Position numbers and translations under genes: made by a program. Below are positions 33,737 through 42,271 of a stretch of 64,000 bases of DNA, one piece after another; within the stretch, counting starts at the first letter, position 1, and every line of letters starts with the position of its first letter. The DNA comes from Flavobacterium sp. CYK-55 (GTDB lineage: Bacteria > Bacteroidota > Bacteroidia > Flavobacteriales > Flavobacteriaceae), in the NCBI RefSeq assembly GCF_018413465.1, contig NZ_JAHCDK010000007.1, forward strand, positions 1-64,000, given 5' to 3'. A model generated the notes under the pieces. It saw only the letters and a program-made list of their open reading frames with translations. It ran no database searches and was not told where the DNA came from.

Positions 33737-34285
33737 TTACTTTGGGCCTTTGGGACCTTTGGGGCCTTTGGTTGCTTTTTTTAATTCATTTCCTCCGGGA
33801 AAACGCATTTTATCAGTCAAGAGTGAAATTTCGTCTAAATCAAAATTACCCGTGAGCGACATCAGAACTGTGTCATCGTTTTTGCCTCCGCCCTCAATAA
33901 ACATCAAGAGCTCTCTAATTTGCGTATCCTTAGCGCCTGATTTTACTAAGATTTTAATGTTTTTTCCAGCATCATTTACACGCATCAACTCTTCTAGATT
34001 GGCTGATTTAATGTATTGATTTGCTGCCGCTCGCATCTCATTTTCAACCCGTGTACTTTTGGTGGTAAACACTTTTAAATTGTCGAGTTTTTTGATCAGA
34101 TTTAAATATTGCTGCGCTTCTTTATCGCTGGCATCCATTTTTACTTTCCCCATCAAATCAAACATTTTTTTGTTGACAATGATTGATGTTACATCGTCTT
34201 GTCCGTCAAATTTGTCAAAGGCGCTTTGAGCGAACACAGTAGCCGAAAACACGACGGCCATTAAGGTAATTGCGATTTTTTTCAT
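33737..34285 (-). CDS. DUF4252 protein with GPK-repeat tail
   Basis: A 182-aa protein with a cleavable signal peptide (ending TVFAQ). The DUF4252 core covers about 25-160 (VTSIIVNKKMFDLM, KKLDNLKVFTTKS, NFDLDEISLLTDKM). The C-terminus ends KGPKGPKGPK, a tandem nine-nucleotide repeat not part of the domain. It is paralogous to the next gene downstream, but has no lipid-modified Cys. Located third in the ECF-sigma operon. Confidence 0.82.
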   Translation of the reverse strand: MKKIAITLMAVVFSATVFAQSAFDKFDGQDDVTSIIVNKKMFDLMGKVKMDASDKEAQQYLNLIKKLDNLKVFTTKSTRVENEMRAAANQYIKSANLEELMRVNDAGKNIKILVKSGAKDTQIRELLMFIEGGGKNDDTVLMSLTGNFDLDEISLLTDKMRFPGGNELKKATKGPKGPKGPK

Positions 34286-34327
34286 GATTTTAAAATTTTG
34301 ATTGATTCATTATTAATTGATGATTGA

Positions 34328-34783
34328 TTACTCCGTAATGAAAATTTTGTCTTTGGTTTCTTCATAAGTTTCTATGTATTGGATGCTGCTCACCCCCACA
34401 TTTACATGTCCTGACAGCAATTCTAATGCTTTGCGCGTTTCTTTAAAAGCTACTTCAGGATTGTTGTACGTTCCGTATTGCGTAGGGTTGTTCACCGGAG
34501 CTGAAGACTGATTCGCCGTCCAATAACCAACGCCCAACAAAACAGCTACTGAGGCCGCAGCCCAATATATTTTTCGGGTTTTTCTTTTAAAAGTAAACCT
34601 TTGATTTAAAACTATTTTTTGCTCTTTTTCTTGATTGAAGTAAGCAAACATAGGCTGATATTCTTTGAGATGTTCGGCTACTAAATCTGTCGAAAAATAA
34701 GCGCGCAACTGTTGTTCTTGCGCTAATGTTGTTTCGCCGTCAAAGTATTTTTCTAATAGTTGTTCAATTACTGCTAATTCCAT
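34328..34783 (-). CDS. Small membrane protein, possible anti-sigma factor
   Basis: A 151-aa protein with an N-terminal cytoplasmic helical part (about 1-70, EQLLEKYFDGETTLAQEQQLRAYF), one transmembrane helix (about 75-95, IYWAAASVAVLLGVGYWTA) and a short periplasmic tail. It overlaps the sigma-factor gene by 20 nt. Topology, size and gene position fit an anti-sigma factor, but no known anti-sigma motif (such as HxxxCxxC) is seen, so this is inference. Confidence 0.65.
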   Translation of the reverse strand: MELAVIEQLLEKYFDGETTLAQEQQLRAYFSTDLVAEHLKEYQPMFAYFNQEKEQKIVLNQRFTFKRKTRKIYWAAASVAVLLGVGYWTANQSSAPVNNPTQYGTYNNPEVAFKETRKALELLSGHVNVGVSSIQYIETYEETKDKIFITE

Positions 34784-35279
34784 ACTGATGGGTTTTGGTC
34801 ATATATTCGCGAATGGCTTTTCGTCCGCGAGAAAGTGCCACTCGAATGGCGGTTTCATTCATGTCGAGTATTTGGGCAATTTCTGAAAATTCATATTGTT
34901 CAATATCGCGCAATTGTATGATGAGTTTTTGCTGTTCGGGTAACTCATTGAGTCCGCGCTCCATCCATTGCAAATTGTCATACGCCTCGATGTGTCTGAG
35001 CACGCCCGCTTGTTTGTCAGCATATTGATGATGTTCAAGAGTGAGTTGCGATGCGCGTTTTGATTTGAGTTGATCCAAACAATAATTTTTGGTGATGGTC
35101 ATAGCCAAAGCTTCAACACTGTTGTATTGTTCAAGGCTGTCGTTTTTGTTCCAGAGGCGCATCATCACTTCTTGAGTAGCATCTTCGGCTTCTTCGGCAC
35201 TCACCAACAATCGTTTGGCCAGGCGATAAACCTTATCCTTAAACGGATTGATGAGACGTACAAACTCTTGACTATTCAT
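34764..35279 (-). CDS. ECF-type RNA polymerase sigma factor
   Basis: A 171-aa sigma-70 family protein. Region 2 (about 15-85: FKDKVYRLAKRLLVSAEEAEDATQEVMMRLW) and region 4 (about 110-162: LNELPEQQKLIIQLRDIEQYEFSEIAQILDMNETAIRVALSRGRKAIRE) are complete, with no region 3, defining an ECF factor. It is first of a four-gene operon with a membrane protein and two DUF4252 proteins. An ECF-like promoter upstream suggests self-activation. Confidence 0.92.
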   Translation of the reverse strand: MNSQEFVRLINPFKDKVYRLAKRLLVSAEEAEDATQEVMMRLWNKNDSLEQYNSVEALAMTITKNYCLDQLKSKRASQLTLEHHQYADKQAGVLRHIEAYDNLQWMERGLNELPEQQKLIIQLRDIEQYEFSEIAQILDMNETAIRVALSRGRKAIREYMTKTHQYGISSN

Positions 35280-35306
35280 TCTGCTGTTTTAATCAACTTG
35301 AGGCAA

Positions 35307-35332
35307 GACGAGCCACCTATAGTTTTGTTACA
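35307..35332 (-). promoter_or_regulatory. Candidate ECF-dependent autoregulatory promoter
   Basis: On the minus strand TGTAAC (35327-35332) is followed after 16 nt by CGTC (35307-35310), the classical ECF pattern (AAC at -35, CGTC at -10). The sigma-factor ATG is 28 nt downstream. No exact TAnnTTTG box is present here. Confidence 0.5.
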
Positions 35333-35390
35333 AGACCACAATTAATAATTTGAATTTAGGTAAATTTACCGAGTTGTTGCGCGACAAATT

Positions 35391-36845
35391 ATGAAAAAAA
35401 CACTGCTCATTTCAGTTTTCATCACTTTAATTACTTGTACTCTTAGTTGTGAAGTTCAAGATGACAACCATGTTCCAGAATCGATTCAGGCACAGAATTT
35501 TGTCTGGAAAGGACTCAATTTATATTACTTATGGCAAACTGATGTGCCCGATTTAGCGGATAATCGCTTTAGCAATCAAGAGGGTCTGAATCAGTTTTTA
35601 AAAACCTACAACGATCCAAAAGTTTTATTTCAGGATTTGCTCAACAAACCGGTGAGTCAATATCCAAACTCGGGTGAATCCATAGACCGATTTAGCGTTA
35701 TTTTTTCAGATTATACCCAACTTGAAGGCATCCTATCAGGAACCACTTTAAACAATGGTGCCGAAATCGGATTATACTACAAAAACAACTCACAAACTGA
35801 TATTTTCGGAGTGGTTCGCTATATTTTGCCCGGTTCTGATGCCGCCCTCAAAAATGTTCAACGAGGCGATCTTTTTTATGCGATTGACGGAACAGCTTTA
35901 ACAGTCAATAATTACCGAACGCTCTTATCATCCAATAGCTATACCTTGTATTTAGCCCATTATGACAGCGGCAACATTACGCCCAACGGACAAAGTGTTA
36001 CTTTGACTAAATCTGTCATTTCTGAAAACCCGGTGCATATTACTTCAGTAATTCAATCAGGCGCGCATCGGATTGGTTATTTGATGTATAACGGATTTTA
36101 TCCACAATATGAATCAGCACTCAACCAAGCGTTTGCCGAGCTTAAATCAGCCGGAATTACCGAATTGGTTTTGGATTTACGATACAACTCAGGCGGATCC
36201 ATCGCTACCGCTACCCGACTGGCCAGTATGATTACCGGACAATTCAGCGGACAAGTTTTTGCCAAAGAACAATGGAATGCCAAAATAGAATCATACTACA
36301 ACAGCCATGGATTGAGTGACCGTTTCTACAACCGATTTACCACCGATTTAGGCAATGGCGAAAACATCCAAAGTATACAACTTAATAAAATTTGGATATT
36401 GACTTCAAAAGCAACGGCTTCGGCCAGCGAACTAGTCATCAACGGACTCAAACCGTATATCCAAGTAATTCAAATAGGCGATGCAACCGTGGGCAAAAAT
36501 GTAGGTTCAATTACTTTGTATGATTCTCCCAATTTCAGTAAAAACGGAGCCAACACAAAGCACAAATATGCCATGCAACCACTGGTACTCAAAGTGGTCA
36601 ACAAAGACGGCTTTGGGAATTATATCAATGGTTTAGCTCCCAATTTTGAATACAAAGAAAACTTAGGACAGATGGGCGTTTTGGGTCAAGCTGACGAACC
36701 TTTACTACAAAAAGCCATTCAAAATATTTCAGGCGCAGGCAGAAGCTCACTCAGACCTGGCCGCGATTTCAAAATGTTCCAAGACCAACGCATTGAAGCC
36801 CAACTCAAGTCTGAAATGTACAAAACCGCTGCAATCCTTCCATAA
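35391..36845 (+). CDS. S41-family (C-terminal processing) peptidase lipoprotein
   Basis: A 484-aa protein. The N-terminus is a lipoprotein signal (KKTLLISVFITLITCTLSC). A PDZ-like domain spans about 115-205 (FGVVRYILPGSDAALKNVQRGDLFYAIDG). The S41 domain follows (about 225-430) with ELVLDLRYNSGGSI, the nucleophile region TASASE (343-347) and the general-base Lys in GDATVGKNVG. It should process proteins or peptides in the periplasm or at the cell surface. It is divergent from the ECF-sigma gene. Confidence 0.88.
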   Translation: MKKTLLISVFITLITCTLSCEVQDDNHVPESIQAQNFVWKGLNLYYLWQTDVPDLADNRFSNQEGLNQFLKTYNDPKVLFQDLLNKPVSQYPNSGESIDRFSVIFSDYTQLEGILSGTTLNNGAEIGLYYKNNSQTDIFGVVRYILPGSDAALKNVQRGDLFYAIDGTALTVNNYRTLLSSNSYTLYLAHYDSGNITPNGQSVTLTKSVISENPVHITSVIQSGAHRIGYLMYNGFYPQYESALNQAFAELKSAGITELVLDLRYNSGGSIATATRLASMITGQFSGQVFAKEQWNAKIESYYNSHGLSDRFYNRFTTDLGNGENIQSIQLNKIWILTSKATASASELVINGLKPYIQVIQIGDATVGKNVGSITLYDSPNFSKNGANTKHKYAMQPLVLKVVNKDGFGNYINGLAPNFEYKENLGQMGVLGQADEPLLQKAIQNISGAGRSSLRPGRDFKMFQDQRIEAQLKSEMYKTAAILP

Positions 36846-36846
36846 A

Positions 36847-36871
36847 AAAAAGGCCCTGTTTCCAGAGCCTT
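36847..36871 (-). terminator. Terminator of the btuB-btuG transcript
   Basis: On the minus strand AAGGCTCTG and CAGGGCCTT pair around GAAA and are followed by T8. Convergent position with the S41 peptidase gene. Confidence 0.7.
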
Positions 36872-36875
36872 GATT

Positions 36876-37970
36876 TTATAAGTTGAAGTAAAATCCGTTG
36901 GGAGCAACCTCTGTATCGATGGTTTTGAGCAAAGTACCAATCGCGATACCTCCATCGCCTGATGAATAAATCAAAGCTTGTCCGCTTTCATTAAATCCTT
37001 TGGCATCGGCTATATAAACTCGGTTGTTTCTCACCGCAAATCCGTAGATATTGACAGCTGACGAAGTAAATGATTTAGCAGTAGGCAAATCAGTAGCCGT
37101 GAGTGGCATTTTGAATATATCTTTCCCAACAACATAAAAAACAGAATTACCATACACCGTAAAATGATTGATGTGTTTTTTATCCGTCAAAGAAAAAGTT
37201 TTTACCACGGTTTGACTACTCAAATCAATTTTCATGATTTTACCTTCATTTTCATCAGCGGCTACCGGGTAACTCGATTTTCCGTTGCAAGAAACCCATA
37301 AAGCGCCATTGTCGTCTATCACAAGGTTATCAGGCATATCGCCAACTGCAATAGAACCAGTGACTGATTGAGTTGATGGGTCAATAACGGTAATGCTATT
37401 CCCTACTTGTCCCAAATCATTATGCGCTACATAAATTTTACCGTTATGCGCAATGATTTTATTTGGAGCATCAGCAACCGAAATAGTACTTTCAACAGTA
37501 TTACTGCCTAAATTAATCACTGATACATACCCTGAACCGCCAAATGCCGAAGACCAATTGGTCACAAAAGCTTTCCCATTGGTAAAAGCAATGTAACGCG
37601 GAAAACTGAGTCCGCTGGTAATAGAGCCCACTTTCTTGAAAGTATAGCGATTGACCACCTCAATTTTGTTAGAATTATTGACTACAATATAAGCCAAATC
37701 ACCATTAAAACCAATGCTTTGAGCTACATCACCCAGTTCTTGACCCGTGTTCTCAGTTTTAAAAATTTCATGATTCACTTCGGTCATGTCAAACGATAAA
37801 TAAGTTACTTCGGCATCATTATCCGCTGAATATTTACCTTCATTGAGCACCAATATCCCGCTGTCGTAATCGCCTTTGGGCGTATAGCTATTTGACTCGG
37901 TTTCGTTTGAACATGAAGCCAGTGATAATATTCCGGCAATGGCTAAAAAAAATACTTTGTTGATTTTCAT
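36876..37970 (-). CDS. btuG: BtuG-like beta-propeller lipoprotein (DUF5074/YncE-type)
   Basis: A 364-aa surface-type lipoprotein (KINKVFFLAIAGILSLASC). The mature part is built of seven or so YncE-like blades, with repeated patterns such as ...VVNNSNKIEVVNRYTF, NGKIYVAHND, SVINLGSNTV and ITVIDPSTQSV. In Bacteroides, BtuG propellers sit on BtuB and capture cobalamin with very high affinity. Its place directly after the riboswitch-controlled TonB receptor (2-nt gap) supports the same role. The symbol is by analogy. Confidence 0.8.
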   Translation of the reverse strand: MKINKVFFLAIAGILSLASCSNETESNSYTPKGDYDSGILVLNEGKYSADNDAEVTYLSFDMTEVNHEIFKTENTGQELGDVAQSIGFNGDLAYIVVNNSNKIEVVNRYTFKKVGSITSGLSFPRYIAFTNGKAFVTNWSSAFGGSGYVSVINLGSNTVESTISVADAPNKIIAHNGKIYVAHNDLGQVGNSITVIDPSTQSVTGSIAVGDMPDNLVIDDNGALWVSCNGKSSYPVAADENEGKIMKIDLSSQTVVKTFSLTDKKHINHFTVYGNSVFYVVGKDIFKMPLTATDLPTAKSFTSSAVNIYGFAVRNNRVYIADAKGFNESGQALIYSSGDGGIAIGTLLKTIDTEVAPNGFYFNL

Positions 37971-37972
37971 AA

Positions 37973-39805
37973 TTATAGTTTGATATCTAATTGTAATTGA
38001 TAATTTCTGCCCGGCATGGGGCTTCCGGGTACACTTTGGTACAATTCATTTGAAATATTCTGTATTTGAACACCCAAAGTCCAACCAAAACCGGCTGTAA
38101 AGTGATAAAAAACGCCCGCATTGGCTACTGCATAAGGTGTTAAAGCTGCCTTGTGATCGGCAAGTGTGTATACTTTTCCTGAATAAACCAGTTGGCTGTA
38201 ACAACGAAAACCTTTAAAAACATAAGCCAAACTTGCGGTACATTTATGCATCGGAACATAGGTAAGTTGCAATTGTCGCTTTTGATCTTCTGAAACCGTA
38301 TAACCATAACCGGCTTGTAATTCCAGCTGATGTTGCTCCATAACAAATCGGTTTTTAAACGAAGATTCAAAACCATAAGCTTTTACCGAAGCCACATTTA
38401 CCGGGCTCCAAATACTGCCATTTTGGGGTTGCCACTGAATCAAATCTTGCATTTGGTTGTGATAAGCTGTAAAAGTGAATTGCATTTTTCTATACGTAAA
38501 TTCCTGACCCAACTCAAATTGAAAAGAATTTTCGGCTTTTAAATCTGGGTTTCCTCCGGGCTGCCAAAACAAATCGTTAAAAGTGGGCATTCTGAAATTG
38601 CGTGATATATTCGTGCGAATTGTATAGCTTTTGAGCGGCTGGTATACCGTTCCGACCGAAAACAAAAACGGGCTTTTGTAGGCCGAAGTTTGCTCTTGAC
38701 GGATGCTGACTTCACCCGATAATTTTGAACTGAAATTGATTTTGGCCAGCAAAGTTCCCGCGCCAATTTGGCGTTTTGATTGGCCGATGTTAGCTCCAAC
38801 AGCGCGTGTTTCGAAATATGAAACTACTGATTGCAGCTCAAATTTTCGACTGAATTGATACGACAACTCAGATTGCACTAAATAAGTTTGTGCCCGAGAT
38901 GATTGAACATCCTGCAAATTATAATCAAAATAATATTGATATTGTTCAGATAAAAATGCGCCTTTGAGCTGGCTTTTGAATCGGGCTTTTTGATAATTCC
39001 AACTGAGCAAACTTCGCTGGTTTAAATCGCGATACATACTTTTGGGCGATGAACCGATTGGGCCCGTAAAATGCCTTTGTTCATCATACGTTTGGGTATA
39101 CAATTGAATGGATTGATGGCGGCTAAATTGATAACCCGCCTGTGCATTCAAACTCAAATTTTGGTATTGCCCATTTTGATTTTTGAGCCCCGAAGTGTTC
39201 AACAGCGGATAATTATTCTCAGAGCGATTCATTGAGACAGCACCGCCAACACTCCAATTTTGACTGCCTGCACTGAGTTTGTAGTTGGCTGAAGAAGTTT
39301 CAAAACTGCCATAATTAAGTTGCAGATTTTGCTTGAAATGTTGCCCAAACAACAAGTCATTATTCAAATGCACACTTCCACCAATAGCGCTGCTACCGTA
39401 AGCTACACTTCCGCCACCGGCTTGAATAACTACTTGATCAAAATTCCAAGCATTGATGGTATTAAAATCAGTCTGACCGTTGAATTGCGAATTGATGTTG
39501 ATTCCGTTCCAAATCACAGCGGTTTGTTGTGCGGTAGTTCCTCTAAAGGTAGGAGATGAAACCATACCGTAACCGTTTTGTTTCAACGAAATCAAACTGT
39601 TGAATTGCAACAATTGCGTGAGTGAAGCCGGTTGTAAACTAATGACCGAATCATTGAGTGTTTGCTTTGAGAGCGCCCGGGTATTGGACCATAGCCGAGT
39701 ATCTGAAACTACTACTTCGCGCAAGGGTACAATGCTGTCATGTTGCGCCCAACCCAATGAACACAAGAGTAAAAAAGCAAACGGTATGATCTTGTTTATC
39801 TTCAT
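37973..39805 (-). CDS. btuB: TonB-dependent cobalamin receptor (BtuB-like)
   Basis: A 610-aa outer-membrane receptor with a signal peptide (about 1-20), an N-terminal plug domain (about 28-140: LREVVVSDTR as TonB-box region, PTFRGTTAQQTAVIWNGININ, GSVAYGSSAIGGSVHL) and a 22-strand barrel ending in LQLDIKL. Its length is like E. coli BtuB. A cobalamin riboswitch lies 48 nt upstream, so vitamin B12 is the expected ligand. Co-transcribed with the btuG-like gene. Confidence 0.9.
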   Translation of the reverse strand: MKINKIIPFAFLLLCSLGWAQHDSIVPLREVVVSDTRLWSNTRALSKQTLNDSVISLQPASLTQLLQFNSLISLKQNGYGMVSSPTFRGTTAQQTAVIWNGININSQFNGQTDFNTINAWNFDQVVIQAGGGSVAYGSSAIGGSVHLNNDLLFGQHFKQNLQLNYGSFETSSANYKLSAGSQNWSVGGAVSMNRSENNYPLLNTSGLKNQNGQYQNLSLNAQAGYQFSRHQSIQLYTQTYDEQRHFTGPIGSSPKSMYRDLNQRSLLSWNYQKARFKSQLKGAFLSEQYQYYFDYNLQDVQSSRAQTYLVQSELSYQFSRKFELQSVVSYFETRAVGANIGQSKRQIGAGTLLAKINFSSKLSGEVSIRQEQTSAYKSPFLFSVGTVYQPLKSYTIRTNISRNFRMPTFNDLFWQPGGNPDLKAENSFQFELGQEFTYRKMQFTFTAYHNQMQDLIQWQPQNGSIWSPVNVASVKAYGFESSFKNRFVMEQHQLELQAGYGYTVSEDQKRQLQLTYVPMHKCTASLAYVFKGFRCYSQLVYSGKVYTLADHKAALTPYAVANAGVFYHFTAGFGWTLGVQIQNISNELYQSVPGSPMPGRNYQLQLDIKL

Positions 39806-39852
39806 AATTTTCTGAATCTTTTTTCCCGAAGATTCGAAACTTTTAAAAATAA

Positions 39853-40020
39853 AGGCAGGTCTCCTGGCTTGCGTCTTGTTGTTTACCTTCCCATCACTTA
39901 TGACAGTGGTTTTGTAGCTTACAACAAGCTTAATAGCTTACAGTTGCGGGTACAGCTCAGGTTTTGAACCTGATTCCCTTTTCATGCGTTGGAACTTTCA
40001 ACGCAACCTTCATTCGCTGG
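39853..40020 (-). promoter_or_regulatory. Cobalamin riboswitch
   Basis: Read on the minus strand, all conserved blocks occur in order: GAGCTGTACCCGCAACTGTAA, ACCACTG, GGGAAGG and the B12 box AAGCCAGGAGACCTGCC (39854-39870). It precedes the btuB-like gene and would shut it off when cobalamin is plentiful. It fills most of the 302-nt divergent region 39806-40107. Confidence 0.95.
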
Positions 40021-40028
40021 CAAAGATA
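40021..40028 (-). promoter_or_regulatory. -7 box of the riboswitch-btuB transcript
   Basis: The minus strand reads TATCTTTG, an exact TAnnTTTG, placing the transcript start just before the riboswitch. A clear -33 TTTG is not seen (T-rich instead). Confidence 0.5.
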
Positions 40029-40056
40029 GTTGCATTGCTGGGATAAAAAAATAAAA

Positions 40057-40089
40057 TTTGATTTTTAAAATTCAATCCATATACCTTTG
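40057..40089 (+). promoter_or_regulatory. Promoter of btuFCD
   Basis: TTTG at 40057-40060, 21 nt, TACCTTTG at 40082-40089. The btuF ATG is 18 nt further, so the leader is too short for a riboswitch of its own. Confidence 0.6.
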
Positions 40090-40107
40090 CAGAGCCAACT
40101 TGAGCTT

Positions 40108-41247
40108 ATGAAAACCATCCGCATATTTGTATTTCTGTCTTTTTTGAGTCTGCTTTTGAACGCTTGTCATCCAGCCAAAAAACCAGAGGCAACTGCCGCA
40201 AACGTTAGCAATAGCATCAAATACGCGCAAGGCCTTTCGATTCAAAAATGCAGTGGTTATTCAGTGGTTAAAGTTTCAAATCCATGGCCCAATGCCCAAC
40301 AAACTTTTACCTACATTCTCAAAGAAAAAAATGCTGTCATTCCTGAATCTTTAAAAAAACATACGCTGATTTCGGTGCCGATTCAAACCGTTGTCGTTAC
40401 CTCAACCACGCATATTCCGTCGCTTGAAATGTTGGGGGTTGAAAAAACATTGGTGGGATTTCCACAGCTTGATTATATTTCATCATCTAAAGTGCGCGCC
40501 TTGATTGATGCTCAGAAAGTCAAAGAATTGGGCACCAACCAAAACCTCAACACTGAAGCCTTACTCGATTTACAGCCTGATTTAATTGTGGGTTACGGCA
40601 TTGACGGAGTAAATCCAACGCTTGATTTATTACAAAAAAGCGGGCTCAAAGTAATGCTCAACGGCGATTGGAACGAGGCTACCCCGCTGGGAAAAGCCGA
40701 ATGGATCAAATTCTTCGGGGCTTTATACGGCAAAGAAAAATTAGCCAACGAAATATTTTCATCTATTGAAAAAAATTATTTGTCAACCAAACAAAAAGTA
40801 CTTACAAGCAGCTATAAACCCACGGTAATGGCAGGTGCGCTCTATGAAAACCAATGGTATTTACCGCACGGAAACAGTTGGGGTTCGTTGTTTATCAAAG
40901 ATGCCGGAGCTGATTATTTATGGGCTGATTCAAAAGGCACCGGAAGCTTGTCGTTATCCTTTGAAACTGTTCTTGAAAAAGCCGTCAACGCCGATGTTTG
41001 GATAGGGCCTTCGCAATATACTTCGTTGGCCGAGATGCAAAAAGACAATCCGCATTATGCGCAATTCAAAGCATTCAAAAACAAACAAGTCTATTCATAC
41101 AGCAATAAAAAAGGGGCAACCGGAGGCTTGATTTTTTACGAATGGGCGCCCAACAGACCTGATTGGGTTTTGGAAGATATGGTCAAGATTTTTCATCCGG
41201 AATTGATGCCTGATACTGACTTTCACTTTTTTGAACCACTCAAATAA
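40108..41247 (+). CDS. btuF: Cobalamin ABC transporter substrate-binding lipoprotein
   Basis: A 379-aa periplasmic binding protein of the BtuF/FecB type. The ATG at 40108 gives a lipoprotein signal (KTIRIFVFLSFLSLLLNAC); the upstream TTG at 40087 falls inside the promoter. Domain features: VVVTSTTHIPSLEMLGVEKTLVGFP, LDLQPDLIVGY and the KAFKNKQVYSYSN segment. It hands cobalamin from the receptor to BtuCD. One nucleotide separates it from btuC. Confidence 0.88.
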   Translation: MKTIRIFVFLSFLSLLLNACHPAKKPEATAANVSNSIKYAQGLSIQKCSGYSVVKVSNPWPNAQQTFTYILKEKNAVIPESLKKHTLISVPIQTVVVTSTTHIPSLEMLGVEKTLVGFPQLDYISSSKVRALIDAQKVKELGTNQNLNTEALLDLQPDLIVGYGIDGVNPTLDLLQKSGLKVMLNGDWNEATPLGKAEWIKFFGALYGKEKLANEIFSSIEKNYLSTKQKVLTSSYKPTVMAGALYENQWYLPHGNSWGSLFIKDAGADYLWADSKGTGSLSLSFETVLEKAVNADVWIGPSQYTSLAEMQKDNPHYAQFKAFKNKQVYSYSNKKGATGGLIFYEWAPNRPDWVLEDMVKIFHPELMPDTDFHFFEPLK

Positions 41248-41248
41248 C

Positions 41249-42271
41249 ATGCAAACAAAACGCTCCAATAGTTTACTGCTGCTGTTGCTTATTTTGGCTA
41301 TGGTTTTGGCTGTAGCCGATTTGAGTTTGGGCTCAGTGGTGATTCCGATGCGGGATGTTCTTAAAAGTCTCACCGGACAAGGCGCTGGCAAAAGCACTTG
41401 GGAATACATCGTTTTGAATTATCGCTTACCCAAAACAATCACCGCCATACTTACCGGTGCTGGTTTGTCAACTTGTGGGCTACTGATGCAAACACTGTTC
41501 AGAAATCCACTGGCCGGACCTTATGTTTTAGGATTGAGTTCAGGCTCTAGCCTTGGAGTTGCGTTGGTGATTTTGGGTGCGGCTTGGCTTCCACAGAGTT
41601 GGAATTTATTTTCTGAAATGAGCCTTGTAGTAGCTTCTTTAGCAGGTAGTTTTGTTGTTTTGATGGCTGTTTTGGCCGTAAGTCAGAAATTGCGCGACAC
41701 CATGTCTATCTTAATTGTTGGGCTTATGTTTGGCAGTTTTACCAGTGCGTTTGTGAGTATTCTGACCTATTTTAGTTCGGCAGAACAACTCCAAAAATTT
41801 ACCTTTTGGTCGATGGGAAACCTAGGTAATTTATCGTGGAATTCATTAGCAACACTCGCATGTTGTGTATGCATCGGATTGATATTAACCGTTTTTTGTA
41901 TCAAATCATTAGATGCGCTTTTGTTGGGCGAAAACTACGCGCGCAGCTTGGGCATCAACTATCCAAAAACACAAACAATCATCATTATTGCCACAAGTAT
42001 TCTCGCCGGAAGCATTACTGCCTTTACCGGGCCCATTGCCTTTATTGGTTTGGCGGTTCCGCATATAGCGCGCTTGATTTTTAAAACCAGTCAGCATAGA
42101 ATTTTGTTTTGGGCAACGATTATTTTAGGCGCCATCATCATGCTTTTGTGCGATATCTTGTCGCAACCTCCGGGCACTGATTTGATGTTGCCCATCAACG
42201 CCATCACATCAATCATCGGAGCACCCGTGGTCATTTGGCTGCTTTTACAACCCGCACAACGCCGCCATTAA
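41249..42271 (+). CDS. btuC: Cobalamin ABC transporter permease
   Basis: A 340-aa FecCD/BtuC family permease with about ten helices. Typical segments are YRLPKTITAILTGAGLSTCGLLMQTLFRNPLAGPYVLG-like (read from 41420 on), GGAFTGPIAFIGLAVPH-like TAFTGPIAFIGLAVPHIAR and the C-terminal LPINAITSIIGAPVVIWLL. Start at 41249 is chosen over 41231, which would overlap btuF. The last base of its stop codon is the first base of the next start. Confidence 0.9.
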   Translation: MQTKRSNSLLLLLLILAMVLAVADLSLGSVVIPMRDVLKSLTGQGAGKSTWEYIVLNYRLPKTITAILTGAGLSTCGLLMQTLFRNPLAGPYVLGLSSGSSLGVALVILGAAWLPQSWNLFSEMSLVVASLAGSFVVLMAVLAVSQKLRDTMSILIVGLMFGSFTSAFVSILTYFSSAEQLQKFTFWSMGNLGNLSWNSLATLACCVCIGLILTVFCIKSLDALLLGENYARSLGINYPKTQTIIIIATSILAGSITAFTGPIAFIGLAVPHIARLIFKTSQHRILFWATIILGAIIMLLCDILSQPPGTDLMLPINAITSIIGAPVVIWLLLQPAQRRH

